This document shows, piece by piece, positions 43,235 through 52,240 of a stretch of 64,000 bases of DNA; the stretch's first letter is position 1; the number at the start of each line of letters is the position of its first letter. This stretch comes from Sinorhizobium sp. 6-70 (lineage in GTDB: Bacteria; Pseudomonadota; Alphaproteobacteria; Rhizobiales; Rhizobiaceae), in the NCBI RefSeq assembly GCF_030124375.1, contig NZ_JASKLS010000013.1, positions 1 to 64,000 on the forward strand, in the 5' to 3' direction. Under the pieces are notes generated by a model. The model was given only the letters and a program-made list of their open reading frames with translations. It was not told the DNA's origin and made no database searches. The translations under genes were made by a program, and so were the position numbers.

Positions 43235-44086
43235 ATGGATATCAGCATTGCGCGTACGTTCCTCGAAGTGGTCAAGACAGGCAGCTTCGTGAATGCTGCC
43301 ACCAATCTGAACATTTCCCAGACTGCGGTCAGCGCGCGCATTCGCGTGCTCGAAGAACAACTCGATCGCCCCATGTTCGTTCGCAACAAGGCCGGTGCCA
43401 GGCTGACACCCGCCGGGGAGCAGTTTTTCCGTTTTGCGACGAGCCTCGTACAAGTCTGGGAGGCGGCGCGGACCACGGTCGCGCTGCCCCCGGGCCGCGA
43501 GGCGATGGTGACGATCGGTGCGGAGCTCAGCCTCTGGAATCCGCTGCTGAAGCATTGGCTTTTGTGGATGCGCCGTGAAGCCGCCAGCGTGGCCATCCGA
43601 ACGACGATCGACAGGTCGGAACGGCTCATGGAACTTGTGCAGGACGGTTCGCTTGACGCGGCAGTCCTATATGGCGCGCCAAGCCGTCCGGGCACGTTGG
43701 CGGAGCTGCTGTTTGAGGAAAAGCTCGTCCTCGTTCGCACGACGCCCTTGTCCCAGCCGCTCGGTCCGGAAGACCTCGTCGGCATCGATTGGGGAGAGGA
43801 CTTTGCGGGGAGCTATCGGGCGGCCTTTCCCGGCCGGCCGAATCCGGTGGTGTCGATCAGTTATGGTCCGCTTGCTCTCGATTACATCCTGGCAGTTGGC
43901 GGGTCGGGATATTTTCGGCGGGGCTTTATTCAGCCCTATCTCGAAGAGGGTCGCCTTGAGATCGTTCCCAACAGTCCGGAATTTGCCTACCCCGCCTATC
44001 TCGTTTCGTCGGCAAAGGCAGATCAGTCGATGTTGGATCGCATTCGGGCAGGACTGAGGGCAGCCGCATCTGTTGCCGGCCACTGA
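43235..44086 (+). CDS. LysR-family regulator divergent from peroxiredoxin
   Basis: 283 residues: N-terminal helix-turn-helix (ARTFLEVVKTGSFVNAATNL, SQTAVSARIRVLEEQ) and LysR effector domain. The protein has no cysteine at all, so it cannot sense peroxide by an OxyR-type disulfide. The 157-base divergent gap to the peroxiredoxin start is the expected regulatory region. An inducer is not evident. Confidence 0.93.
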   Translation: MDISIARTFLEVVKTGSFVNAATNLNISQTAVSARIRVLEEQLDRPMFVRNKAGARLTPAGEQFFRFATSLVQVWEAARTTVALPPGREAMVTIGAELSLWNPLLKHWLLWMRREAASVAIRTTIDRSERLMELVQDGSLDAAVLYGAPSRPGTLAELLFEEKLVLVRTTPLSQPLGPEDLVGIDWGEDFAGSYRAAFPGRPNPVVSISYGPLALDYILAVGGSGYFRRGFIQPYLEEGRLEIVPNSPEFAYPAYLVSSAKADQSMLDRIRAGLRAAASVAGH

Positions 44087-44142
44087 CGCAGATCGCTACG
44101 TTTTCCACTCGGCAGTACTGAGAGCGAAATTCGTCCTGGCAT

Positions 44143-44445
44143 TCATGACTGGGAGTCGTCGAGCTCCGTCCCGCTACCTTCGCGCGCACGCAGCAAGGCA
44201 GCGATCACGAGTTCGCGACCCCGCCTGCTTATGCCGATTCCGTGTGGTCGTTCTACCGCCAGTCCCAGCGCGATCAACCGCTCGCCGACCGACTGGGAGA
44301 TGACGTGGTCGGGGCCGCGGTTTATCCGCTTCAGCGCTGTTTTTTCCTCGCTCGAGAGATCGTCCCAGCCTATCGGGCTGCCAAGCGGCGCGGGCGCTTC
44401 CTCGCTCCCCATTGGCACACGGTCAACTTTCGATCTCCGCCTCAT
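44143..44445 (-). CDS. Hypothetical protein, about 100 residues
   Basis: 100 residues from 44445. It has no motif I recognise. The central part (WDDLSSEEKTALKRINRGP, then GERLIALGLAVERPHG, ISRRGRELVIAALL) looks like a small winged-helix-type fold, with the final helix-strand pattern typical of short rhizobial DUF proteins. Start could be the internal ATG (MGSEEAPAPLG). The stop lies 56 bases from the convergent LysR gene. Confidence 0.6.
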   Translation of the reverse strand: MRRRSKVDRVPMGSEEAPAPLGSPIGWDDLSSEEKTALKRINRGPDHVISQSVGERLIALGLAVERPHGIGISRRGRELVIAALLRAREGSGTELDDSQS

Positions 44446-44838
44446 GCTCCATCGCCGCCGTGTCGCAGCGCCTCCGTCGTGCTTTCAGCGTCAAGTTGCG
44501 GCCGGTTGCCCGCAAGCTGAGTTTCCGCGGCGTCTTACAGCACGGCCATGACGGCGGGAAGTGCGGCGTTTTACGCGCCACCGTCGCCCCGAGGAAAAGA
44601 GCTTGCGCGCGCGGCGACACTTTTTTGGCGCAAAGTTCGATTTGCCCAAAGCTTGATTTCGGGAACGAATTTGTTGGACGCGATTGTCCGCTAGAAACAT
44701 CATCTAAAATCTCGTTTCCAGCAATTTCATTGTGTTTATCCCACAATATCCTTCGTTTGTCAGCTCCGTGACCCCGTGGCACACATCCGCACAGGTTCTT
44801 CGCATCTGGGAATGGCTACTTAAGCTGGAGGCGTGCAT
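44446..44838. other. Intergenic region upstream of cysJ
   Basis: About 390 bases; open frames on both strands cross it but neither has a convincing start or composition. The last 130 bases become AT-rich (for example TTCATTGTGTTTATCCCACAATATCC), a likely promoter and regulator-binding zone for cysJ. No certain -35/-10 pair is called. Confidence 0.5.
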
Positions 44839-46677
44839 ATGACCGCATTGGAGTTCCCCGGCCCGGGGCTGACAGCCGACCAATGGAGCCAGATCTCGGC
44901 GCTGGCGACATCGCTCCGGCCTGGGCAGGCTCTCTGGATCAGCGGATATTTCGCCGGGCTCGATCATGGCGCGCGCGCCCTTCACGGCGCGACCCCTCTG
45001 GCGCCGCATCTCGCCAAAGCGGAGCCAGTTGATGTTCTCGCCAGCAAAACCCGTTCCCTCACCATCCTCTTCGGCAGCGAAACCGGCAACAGTGCGGCTC
45101 TCGCGAAGAGGCTCGCCGACGCGGCTCGCGGGAAAGGGGTTGAGCCGAGCTTGGTCGACATGGCGGACTACAAGCCGCGCAAGCTGAAGGATGAACAGGA
45201 TCTCCTCATCATCACGTCCACGCATGGCGAGGGGGAGCCGCCCCTTTCGGCGGTCGGGTTCTTCGAATTCCTGGAGAGCCGCAAGGCGCCACGGCTCGAG
45301 AACCTGCGCTACGCCGTCCTGGCGCTGGGCGACACCACCTATGAATTCTTCTGCGGCGCAGGTAAGCGGCTCGATGCGCGGTTCGCCGAACTGGGCGCCA
45401 AGCGGCTCCGCGAGCGGGTCGATTGCGATGTCGACTACGAGGATCTCGCCACCGACTGGATCGAAAAATCCGTCGCCGCACTCACGCCTTCCTTGGGGCC
45501 TCCCGGCGAAGCAGCGATCTTGCCATCGGCCGCGCCGGCCGCGACTCCGATCGCGGCAACTCATGACAAGAGCAATCCCTTTTCCGCCCTCGTCATCGGC
45601 AATCTGGTGCTGACCGGACGCGGATCGAGCAAGGAGACGCGCCACATCGAACTGTCGCTTGACGGATCTGGCCTTGCCTTCGAGCCTGGCGACGCCCTTG
45701 GCGTCGCGCCCCGAAATGACCCGGCCGTCGTAGAGGCTCTGCTCTCGGCACTTCACCTCTCGGGGGAGGAGCCTCTCCGCATCAAGGAGCATGAGACCAC
45801 GCTCGGCGAGGCGCTCGCCGGAACGCTTGAAGCCACGGCCGCCACGCCGCGCTTCCTCGACCACTGGGCCGAGATCACCGGCTCGAAGGCACTCCAGGCA
45901 TTACGAGGGGAAGAAAACACCGATGCGCGCGCCACCTTTTTGCGGGCGAACCACGTCGTCGACATCGTACGGCAATTTCCGGCCACGGGCATTGATCCGC
46001 AGAGCTTCGCCGCCGGTTTAAGACCGCTGCAGCCGCGGCTCTATTCCATCGCATCCTCCGCGTCCGCAATTCCCGACGAGGTTCATCTGACGGTCGCCAC
46101 CGTTCGCTACCAGCTCAATGGCGAAGAACGCCACGGCGTCGCCTCCGGTCATTTCTCTAAGCGCGCCGAGCCCGACACGGCCGTTCCGGTCTACGTGCAG
46201 CCCAATCCGCGTTTTCGGCTCGCCGGCGATGACGCACCGATCATTATGATCGGAGCGGGCACCGGCGTCGCGCCATACCGGGCCTTCCTGCAGGAGAGGG
46301 AGGCGCGAGGCGCCGGCGGACGGGCGTGGCTGTTTTTCGGCGAGCGCAATTTCGATAGCGATTTCCTCTATCAGACGGAGTGGCAGGGTTTGCTGAAGGA
46401 CGGCGTCCTGACGCGCATGAACCTCGCTTTCTCGCGCGACGGCGACACGAAGACCTATGTGCAGCATCGGCTGATGGAACAAGCGCGCGACGTCTATGCT
46501 TGGCTGGAAGAGGGTGCCCACGTCTACGTCTGCGGCGACGGCGCGAAGCTTGCTCCCGACGTTCACGCGACACTGCTTGCTATCGTCCAACAACAGGGCG
46601 GGCTTAGCCCCTCGGCGTCGAAGGAATATGTCGGCGCGATGCAGGCGGCCCGCCGCTACCAGATCGATGTCTATTGA
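44839..46677 (+). CDS. cysJ: Sulfite reductase [NADPH] flavoprotein CysJ
   Basis: 612 residues from ATG 44839, seven bases after GGAGG (GTG 44833 is the alternative). Flavodoxin domain with FGSETGNSAALAKRLA and TSTHGEGEPP; FAD domain with PRLYSIASS; NADPH domain with GAGTGVAPYRAFLQER and FFGERN. It passes electrons from NADPH to the CysI haem subunit for six-electron reduction of sulfite to sulfide. Cytoplasmic. cysI follows after six bases. Confidence 0.95.
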   Translation: MTALEFPGPGLTADQWSQISALATSLRPGQALWISGYFAGLDHGARALHGATPLAPHLAKAEPVDVLASKTRSLTILFGSETGNSAALAKRLADAARGKGVEPSLVDMADYKPRKLKDEQDLLIITSTHGEGEPPLSAVGFFEFLESRKAPRLENLRYAVLALGDTTYEFFCGAGKRLDARFAELGAKRLRERVDCDVDYEDLATDWIEKSVAALTPSLGPPGEAAILPSAAPAATPIAATHDKSNPFSALVIGNLVLTGRGSSKETRHIELSLDGSGLAFEPGDALGVAPRNDPAVVEALLSALHLSGEEPLRIKEHETTLGEALAGTLEATAATPRFLDHWAEITGSKALQALRGEENTDARATFLRANHVVDIVRQFPATGIDPQSFAAGLRPLQPRLYSIASSASAIPDEVHLTVATVRYQLNGEERHGVASGHFSKRAEPDTAVPVYVQPNPRFRLAGDDAPIIMIGAGTGVAPYRAFLQEREARGAGGRAWLFFGERNFDSDFLYQTEWQGLLKDGVLTRMNLAFSRDGDTKTYVQHRLMEQARDVYAWLEEGAHVYVCGDGAKLAPDVHATLLAIVQQQGGLSPSASKEYVGAMQAARRYQIDVY

Positions 46678-46683
46678 GGTGCG

Positions 46684-48408
46684 ATGATGCCACTGGATCG
46701 CCGCCATGATCTTTCGCAGCCGCTCAACCGGCTCGGCCCCGACGAGACGCTTAAGGACCGCAGCGACCAGCTGCGCGGTACGATTGCTGCCGGCCTGGAG
46801 GAGGAGCTTACCGCAGCGGTACCCGGCGACGACGTGAAGCTGATGAAGTTCCACGGGCTTTACCAGCAGGATGACCGCGACATCCGGGATGAACGCCGCC
46901 GCCAGAAGCTGGAACCGGCATTCCGCTTCATGGCGCGCGTGCGCCTGCCGGGCGGGGTGCTGTCACCCGGGCAATGGCTGAAGCTCGACGAACTCGCGCG
47001 CGCCCATGCGGGCGAAACATTGAGGATGACGACACGGCAAACCTTTCAGTTTCACCGCGTCCACAAGCGCAATCTCCGCGCCGTTATCAAGGGCCTGCGC
47101 GACGTGCTGCTCGACACCAAGGCTGCGTGTGGCGACGATTCGCGCGGGGTGATGGCCTCGATAAACCCTGAGCTCTCGGCGCTCCATGCGGAAGTGTACG
47201 CGCTCGCCAAACAGGCCAGCGATCACGCGATCCCGAAGACTGGCGCCTATCGCGAGATCTGGTACGGCGAGGAACGGACGGGGTCGTCCGCGGGACCGGA
47301 GGAGCCGTTCTACGGCCGCACTTACATGCCGCGGAAGTTCAAGATCGGCTTCGTCATTCCGCCGATCAACGACATCGATGTCTATGCCCAGGATCTGGGT
47401 TTCATCGCCATCGCGACGAAAGCCGGGCTCGAGGGTTTCAACGTCGCGATCGGCGGCGGGATGGGCCGAACGGACCAGGCTCCCGACACCTATCCCAGGC
47501 TCGCCAGTGTCATAGGGTTCATACCCAAGGACAAGGTCCTGGAGGCCTGCGACGCGGTGATGTCGGTCCAGCGGGATTATGGCGACAGGGTCGATCGCAG
47601 CCATGCTCGTTTCAAGTACACGATCGACAACAAGGGGCTTGATTGGATAAGGGCCGCGATCGAGGACCGGCTCTCCTTTCCCTTGGAGCCGGCACGGCCC
47701 TATCGCTTCGTCTCAAACGGCGACAAGATCGGTTGGGCGCGCGGCGAGAACGGTCGCGAGCATTTCACGTTGCGCGTGGAGAACGGCCGCGTCAGCAATT
47801 TCGAGCATGTCGCTTTGCTCGACGGCCTGCGCACCATCGCAAGGGCGCACAGCGGGATGTTCCGGGTGACCCCCAACCAGAACCTCATCATCGCCGATAT
47901 CGAGCCGGGGGACCGGCCAATGATCGAAAGCCTGCTGAAGGAGTACCGGCTAACCAGCCTCAACGAAGGAAGCGGACTTCGTCGCAATGCGATGGCCTGC
48001 GTGGCGCTGCCAACCTGCGGCCTGGCCATGGCCGAGAGTGAACGCTATTTGCCGACGCTTGTCGGAAAGATCGAGGCGATCCTCGCTGTTCACGGACTGT
48101 CGGAAGAGCCGATCACGATCCGGATGACCGGTTGTCCCAATGGATGTGCGCGCCCCTACATAGCCGAGATCGGGCTGACCGGCCGCGCGCCTGGAAAATA
48201 TAATCTCTATCTCGGTGGCGGGTTCCATGGCCAGCGCCTGAACAAGATGGTGCTCGAAAATGCCGGCGAGCAGGCCATTCTCGGTCTGCTCGGCAAGGTC
48301 ATCGCCGATTTCGCGCGCGACCGCTTTCAGGACGAGCGGTTCGGCGACTTCGCGATCCGCGCGCGCTACGCCGCCGAGGTCAAGGAGGGACGGCACTTCA
48401 ACGACTAG
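46684..48408 (+). CDS. cysI: Sulfite reductase haemoprotein CysI
   Basis: 574 residues from ATG 46684 (or the adjacent ATG 46687). It has the two-fold nitrite/sulfite reductase repeat and the sirohaem-[4Fe-4S] ligands CVALPTCGLA (C-x5-C) and TGCPNGCARPY (C-x3-C). It reduces sulfite to sulfide with electrons from CysJ. Its TAG stop starts a diverged RIME-like element. The paired flavoprotein points to the NADPH type rather than the ferredoxin type more usual in rhizobia. Confidence 0.95.
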   Translation: MMPLDRRHDLSQPLNRLGPDETLKDRSDQLRGTIAAGLEEELTAAVPGDDVKLMKFHGLYQQDDRDIRDERRRQKLEPAFRFMARVRLPGGVLSPGQWLKLDELARAHAGETLRMTTRQTFQFHRVHKRNLRAVIKGLRDVLLDTKAACGDDSRGVMASINPELSALHAEVYALAKQASDHAIPKTGAYREIWYGEERTGSSAGPEEPFYGRTYMPRKFKIGFVIPPINDIDVYAQDLGFIAIATKAGLEGFNVAIGGGMGRTDQAPDTYPRLASVIGFIPKDKVLEACDAVMSVQRDYGDRVDRSHARFKYTIDNKGLDWIRAAIEDRLSFPLEPARPYRFVSNGDKIGWARGENGREHFTLRVENGRVSNFEHVALLDGLRTIARAHSGMFRVTPNQNLIIADIEPGDRPMIESLLKEYRLTSLNEGSGLRRNAMACVALPTCGLAMAESERYLPTLVGKIEAILAVHGLSEEPITIRMTGCPNGCARPYIAEIGLTGRAPGKYNLYLGGGFHGQRLNKMVLENAGEQAILGLLGKVIADFARDRFQDERFGDFAIRARYAAEVKEGRHFND

Positions 48409-48500
48409 AACGGGCTGAGGAAAAACGCGCGTTTTTCCGCCCGCATTCCGCCCCGACTGACGTTTATGATTTAGGTCGATTCGACCTAATCATCGTGATC
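48406..48500. repeat. Diverged RIME-like element plus GGTCGATTCGACC element
   Basis: 48406-48456 has TAGAACGGGCTGAGG with a GCGTTTTTCCGCCCGCATTC inner region, beginning at the cysI stop codon. 48461-48500 is a copy of the ATGATTT-AGGTCGATTCGACC palindrome. The same two element types stand in the same order as at 6655-6766. Confidence 0.7.
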
Positions 48501-48596
48501 TGAGAACCTGTACATCTTCGCTCGCCCTTGTCGGGCTGGCGGTTCCGTCCACGCATCCTGGGCGTGCCGATATGTAGACGGTGTCCCCGGCCTCGA

Positions 48597-49742
48597 TCAG
48601 ATGCCTTGCCCGTTGCCGTGCATGATTTCGGACGGACCATTTTGCGAGAGGCTTTTGGCCAAAGTCGCGAGCAGGTCGGTTTGGGAAATGATGCCCACGA
48701 CCTTGGCGTCGTCGTCAAGGATGACAACGGCGTGTGTTTTGCCATCCGTCAGGCGGGGAAGCAGGCCGATCGCAGGGTCGGATGGCTTCGCGGTAGCTGC
48801 AGCGGTTATCGGCAGTTTGCTGTCGACTTCCGTGCCGGCCAGCTCTCGCAGGCCGACTGTGCCCTGGAGCTTCTCATTCTCGTCAAGCACTGGAAGCGTG
48901 CGAACGTCGTGCTTCAACAACAGGTATCGTGCATGGTCGGGCGTCGTGTCGCTTGGCACGGTCACCACGTCGCGGGACATGATGTCGGCGCAAGTCAACT
49001 CTCCCCTCTGTCTGATAAGGGCCTGCAGTTCGACTTCCCTCAGGAGGGCGTCGATGTCCTCGCGGCTGACATCGAGTGTTTCGTTCAAGCGTGCGATTGC
49101 CTCATCTATATCCTCGGAATTGAAGCCGACACGAAGCGCAGGCGGGGGATCCGCGGTCTTATGCGTATTCACCGGCGCAGCTGCCGGTCGATGAGGATAT
49201 TGGCGGCGAGCCAGGCGGTGAAACACCATGCCCAGCCCGACGAGGATCAACGAGTTGATAGCCACCGGTATGAATGGGAACCAGAAACCTGCGCGTGCGA
49301 CCGCAGCTCCACCGATTACGGCCGTCAGCGCGGAGGCGCCTCCTGGCGGATGAAGCGATCGCGTGAGCGACATGGCAAGGATCGCCAGAGCGACGGCAAG
49401 GCCGATCGCGAGCATTTGGTCCTTCACCAGATAGGCCACGGTGACGCCGATCAGGGCGGAAATGGTGTTTCCGCCAACGATTGACCAGGGCTGCGCGAGC
49501 GGACTGGCCGGAACGGCAAAGAGCAAAACCGCCGAGGCGCCGATGGGTGCGACGATCAACGGCAGTTGGGGATCGTCACCGAAAATAAATCCGCAGACCA
49601 CGCCGGTGAGGCAGATGCCGATCAACGCCCCAAGGCAGCCGATTAGGCGCTCCTTTAGGGTTGCACCCGCCAGGATCGGCGAAAACAGCTTAAACTTGGG
49701 CAAATAGCCTGATTTTTGGTGAGGCGGAGGTGGGACAATCAT
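48597..49742 (-). CDS. HPP-family membrane protein with C-terminal CBS pair
   Basis: 381 residues. The N-terminal half is an HPP domain of four to five membrane spans with the name-giving SLHPPGGASALTAVIGG motif; the C-terminal half (about residues 235-370) has two CBS motifs (IMSRDVVTVPSDT, VVGIISQTDLLATL). HPP proteins of this form are proposed inner-membrane transport or nitrite-related proteins, and CBS pairs usually bind adenosyl ligands. The start ATG 49742 has no strong ribosome site. Neighbours do not fix the role, though cysI lies upstream. Confidence 0.87.
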   Translation of the reverse strand: MIVPPPPHQKSGYLPKFKLFSPILAGATLKERLIGCLGALIGICLTGVVCGFIFGDDPQLPLIVAPIGASAVLLFAVPASPLAQPWSIVGGNTISALIGVTVAYLVKDQMLAIGLAVALAILAMSLTRSLHPPGGASALTAVIGGAAVARAGFWFPFIPVAINSLILVGLGMVFHRLARRQYPHRPAAAPVNTHKTADPPPALRVGFNSEDIDEAIARLNETLDVSREDIDALLREVELQALIRQRGELTCADIMSRDVVTVPSDTTPDHARYLLLKHDVRTLPVLDENEKLQGTVGLRELAGTEVDSKLPITAAATAKPSDPAIGLLPRLTDGKTHAVVILDDDAKVVGIISQTDLLATLAKSLSQNGPSEIMHGNGQGI

Positions 49743-49929
49743 TCCGGAGCGTCAGATGCAGTTGCTTATTTTTCGAGGCTTATGTGCCTATAAAAAGGGC
49801 GAGGCAATAGCGCGGACGCTATTCTATGTCGTTCCGGTCACTATTTCGGAATTTTGCACGGCTATGACAGGGTGTGAGCCAGATCAAGGAGAAGCGCGGT
49901 GATTTCGGGCATTCTCCTGAACATAGAAA
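49743..49929. other. Divergent intergenic region, no certain gene
   Basis: About 190 bases between HPP-CBS and a possible small membrane protein. A 48-codon frame from 49756 has a GGAG ahead of it but no recognisable content. Confidence 0.4.
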
Positions 49930-50274
49930 TTGGCACGCAAATTGCTCCCCTTACACGACAACAGTCGGTATGGGTGCAACTTGGACTTCTTCGACTTCTC
50001 CTCCGCCTTGATTTGGCTTGCTCTGGGATTGAGCGGCCCCGCGTTTCTGACGGCTTTTGGCGGTAGGCCCGATAACTGGAAAACCGCCGCCGAAACGACT
50101 GTCGGAACCACGGTTTTTGTCGGGGCGTTGGGGCTGTATCTCTCTGCCGGAGCCATTCTTGCTGCCGCGATTGCTTGTCTCGCCGCACTCGCAGTCGCGG
50201 CCAGGTTTCGAGGAAAGAGGCAGCAGTTGCCGATGTTAGCCGCCTCGATCCTCTGCCTGGGCTTCTATGTGTAG
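49930..50274 (+). CDS. Possible small membrane protein
   Basis: Open frame of up to 114 residues. No ATG is available near its start (TTG 49930 or later TTGs). From about residue 18 the sequence looks like a membrane protein: SSALIWLALGLSGPAFLTAF, GTTVFVGALGLYLSAGA and AIACLAALAVAARF, then RGKRQQ and a final hydrophobic stretch. Product and reality are uncertain. It converges on the comC-like gene. Confidence 0.4.
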   Translation: MARKLLPLHDNSRYGCNLDFFDFSSALIWLALGLSGPAFLTAFGGRPDNWKTAAETTVGTTVFVGALGLYLSAGAILAAAIACLAALAVAARFRGKRQQLPMLAASILCLGFYV

Positions 50275-50306
50275 AGGGTTCTTCCTCACCATATATGGTG
50301 GCGCAG

Positions 50307-51308
50307 TTAGCGGCCGATTGCTTCTATCTCCGCTATCAAGGGCTGCTCGACAGGAATTCCTTCCTTGAGGAGGGATTGCCTGAGCGCCTGGCGACGACGG
50401 CCGGGAAGCCGCGCGCCTGGTGCATCCGAGACCATGTCGGCCATGGCCGCGAAGCGTTCGAGGATGCCGCTGCCGAAAGCCGTGGGATCGATGCAGACAA
50501 TCAACTGGCCGACCCCGGGAGGCGCGCCCTTGTCGTCGAAGAACGACGTTGCTTCGTAGGCGTAGTTGGCGCCGGTCAGACCAGCGGCAAGCAACTCGAC
50601 CATCAACGCAAGCGCCGTGCCCTTGGCATCTCCGACTGGCGCCATGGTGCCCGCGAGTGCCGCTTTCGGGTCGGTGGTCGGCCGGCCTTCCGCGTCGAAA
50701 GCCCAGCCTGGTGGAATAGCCTCGCCCTTCTGGTTGGCGGCCATGATCTTGCCGCGCGCCACTTTCGACAGGGAGATGTCGACGACGAGCGGATCCGTGC
50801 CTGCGATCGGCGCCGCGAAGGCGACGGGATTGGTGCCGAACAGCGGGCGGTTGGAGCCCCAGGGCGCCATCGCGCCCGGCGCGTTGGCGAACATCAGGGC
50901 GACGAGCCCGTTCCTGGCGTAACGCTCGACGGCTACGCCGGCGACGCCGCAATGGTGCGACCTGCGGAAACCGGCGAGCGCGACGCCTTGCGAGCGGGCG
51001 CATTCGCTGAGCGGTTCAACCGCGAGATCGAGCGCCGGGAAGGCGAAGCCGTTGGCGGCGTCCACGGCGAGGAGGGCAGGGCGAGGCTTTTCAAGGGTGG
51101 GTGTCGCAAAGCCGTCGACCTTGCCGGCCTTCGCCTGTGCGGCATAGGCAGCGACACGGCGCAGGCCGTGACCGCCCTGGCCCGCCAGTTCTGCCTCGAC
51201 CAGGGCGTCGGCGACCGATGCCGCGTTCTTCTCCGAGGTGCGCGAGCGTACAAGCGCACCGACGATGAGCTTGTGGACCTGCGCGGCATCAAGCGTAATG
51301 GAACTCAT
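50307..51308 (-). CDS. comC: Ldh/MDH-2 family dehydrogenase, probable (R)-sulfolactate dehydrogenase
   Basis: 333 residues of the malate/L-sulfolactate dehydrogenase family (not the Rossmann LDH): QGGHGLRRVAAY, FRRSHHCGVAGVAVERYA, FGTNPVAFAAP and GKIMAANQKG. With the neighbouring SlcC it matches the known dehydrogenase pair that interconverts (S)- and (R)-sulfolactate via sulfopyruvate so that SuyAB receives the (R) form. The start overlaps the slcC stop by four bases, and it is last in the suyAB operon. The assignment to sulfolactate rests on context. Confidence 0.87.
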   Translation of the reverse strand: MSSITLDAAQVHKLIVGALVRSRTSEKNAASVADALVEAELAGQGGHGLRRVAAYAAQAKAGKVDGFATPTLEKPRPALLAVDAANGFAFPALDLAVEPLSECARSQGVALAGFRRSHHCGVAGVAVERYARNGLVALMFANAPGAMAPWGSNRPLFGTNPVAFAAPIAGTDPLVVDISLSKVARGKIMAANQKGEAIPPGWAFDAEGRPTTDPKAALAGTMAPVGDAKGTALALMVELLAAGLTGANYAYEATSFFDDKGAPPGVGQLIVCIDPTAFGSGILERFAAMADMVSDAPGARLPGRRRQALRQSLLKEGIPVEQPLIAEIEAIGR

Positions 51309-52237
51309 CGTGTTCTCTCCAGTTCGGCCAGCACCTTCTCGGCGATGACGCTGCTGACGCGGACGTTCGATTCGTCTGTAACGCCAGCGATATGCGGCGT
51401 CAGGAGGAGATTGGGAATTCCGACGAACTTTGCACCGGCTTCGGCCGTGAGCGGCTCGACCTCGAATACGTCTAGGGCGGCGCCGCCGAGCTTGCCGGCC
51501 CTGAGGGCGTCGGCAAGCGCCTGCTCGTCCACGACTCCGCCCCGTGCCGCGTTGATGAGGACGGCGCCGGTGTTCATCCCGGCGATCTCAGTCGCGCCGA
51601 TCATCTTCGTCGTGGCCGGCGTCAGTGGAACATGGAGGCTCACCACGTCGGCGACCTCCAACAGGCCTTCCAGCGACATGTTGCGCGCCGATTGCCATGC
51701 GGGATTGTCCGCTGGCAGATGCGGGTCATAGGCGACGATCTGCATGCCCATCGCCTGCGCCCGCCAGGCGACCTCGCGGGCAATCGCTCCGAAGCCGACA
51801 AGTCCCATGGTGCGACCGGCGAGTTCGCGGCCGATCAGCGTCTGGCGCGGCCAGGAGCCCGAGGCCACGGCCGCGGTCGACAACCATGCGCCGCGAAGGA
51901 GCATGAGGGCGGCCGTCATCACGTATTCGGCCACCGACAGATCGTTGGCTCCGGTGGCCGGATGGACGGAGACGTTGCACCGCCGGCACTCGTCGAGGTC
52001 GATATTGTCAAGCCCGACGCCGAGCCTGCCGACGCAGCGCAGATGCGGCCCGTGGTCGAGCAGGCTCGCGTTCACGCGGGTACGGTTGCGTACGATCAGT
52101 GCGACGGCGTCGGCAAGTTCGACCTGCAGACGGTCGGGGTTATCAACCAGCGACGGATCGTAAGTCACGGAATATCGCTGCCTGAGGTTATCAAGCGCCG
52201 CTTCGTCCATGAATTCGGATATGACGATTTCTGCCAA
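51305..52237 (-). CDS. slcC: D-isomer-specific 2-hydroxyacid dehydrogenase, probable (S)-sulfolactate dehydrogenase
   Basis: 310 residues: catalytic and NAD-binding domains of the 2-hydroxyacid dehydrogenase family, with GRLGVGLDNIDLDEC, GFGAIAREVAWRAQAM (Rossmann motif), NAARGGVVDEQAL and LLLTPHIAGVTDES (catalytic His). Alone it could serve many 2-hydroxy acids; the operon with suyAB and comC makes (S)-sulfolactate the likely substrate. It is encoded four bases after the exporter stop and overlaps comC by four. Confidence 0.87.
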   Translation of the reverse strand: MAEIVISEFMDEAALDNLRQRYSVTYDPSLVDNPDRLQVELADAVALIVRNRTRVNASLLDHGPHLRCVGRLGVGLDNIDLDECRRCNVSVHPATGANDLSVAEYVMTAALMLLRGAWLSTAAVASGSWPRQTLIGRELAGRTMGLVGFGAIAREVAWRAQAMGMQIVAYDPHLPADNPAWQSARNMSLEGLLEVADVVSLHVPLTPATTKMIGATEIAGMNTGAVLINAARGGVVDEQALADALRAGKLGGAALDVFEVEPLTAEAGAKFVGIPNLLLTPHIAGVTDESNVRVSSVIAEKVLAELERTR

Positions 52238-52240
52238 GGT

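Noticed and set aside
44412..44782. Overlapping 119-codon frames on both strands upstream of cysJ
   Set aside because: Mutual shadows, basic/Cys-rich low-quality translation, no ribosome site, and an AT-rich promoter-like tail.
49756..49902. 48-codon plus-strand frame with GGAG upstream
   Set aside because: No recognisable content or conservation argument; too weak to call.
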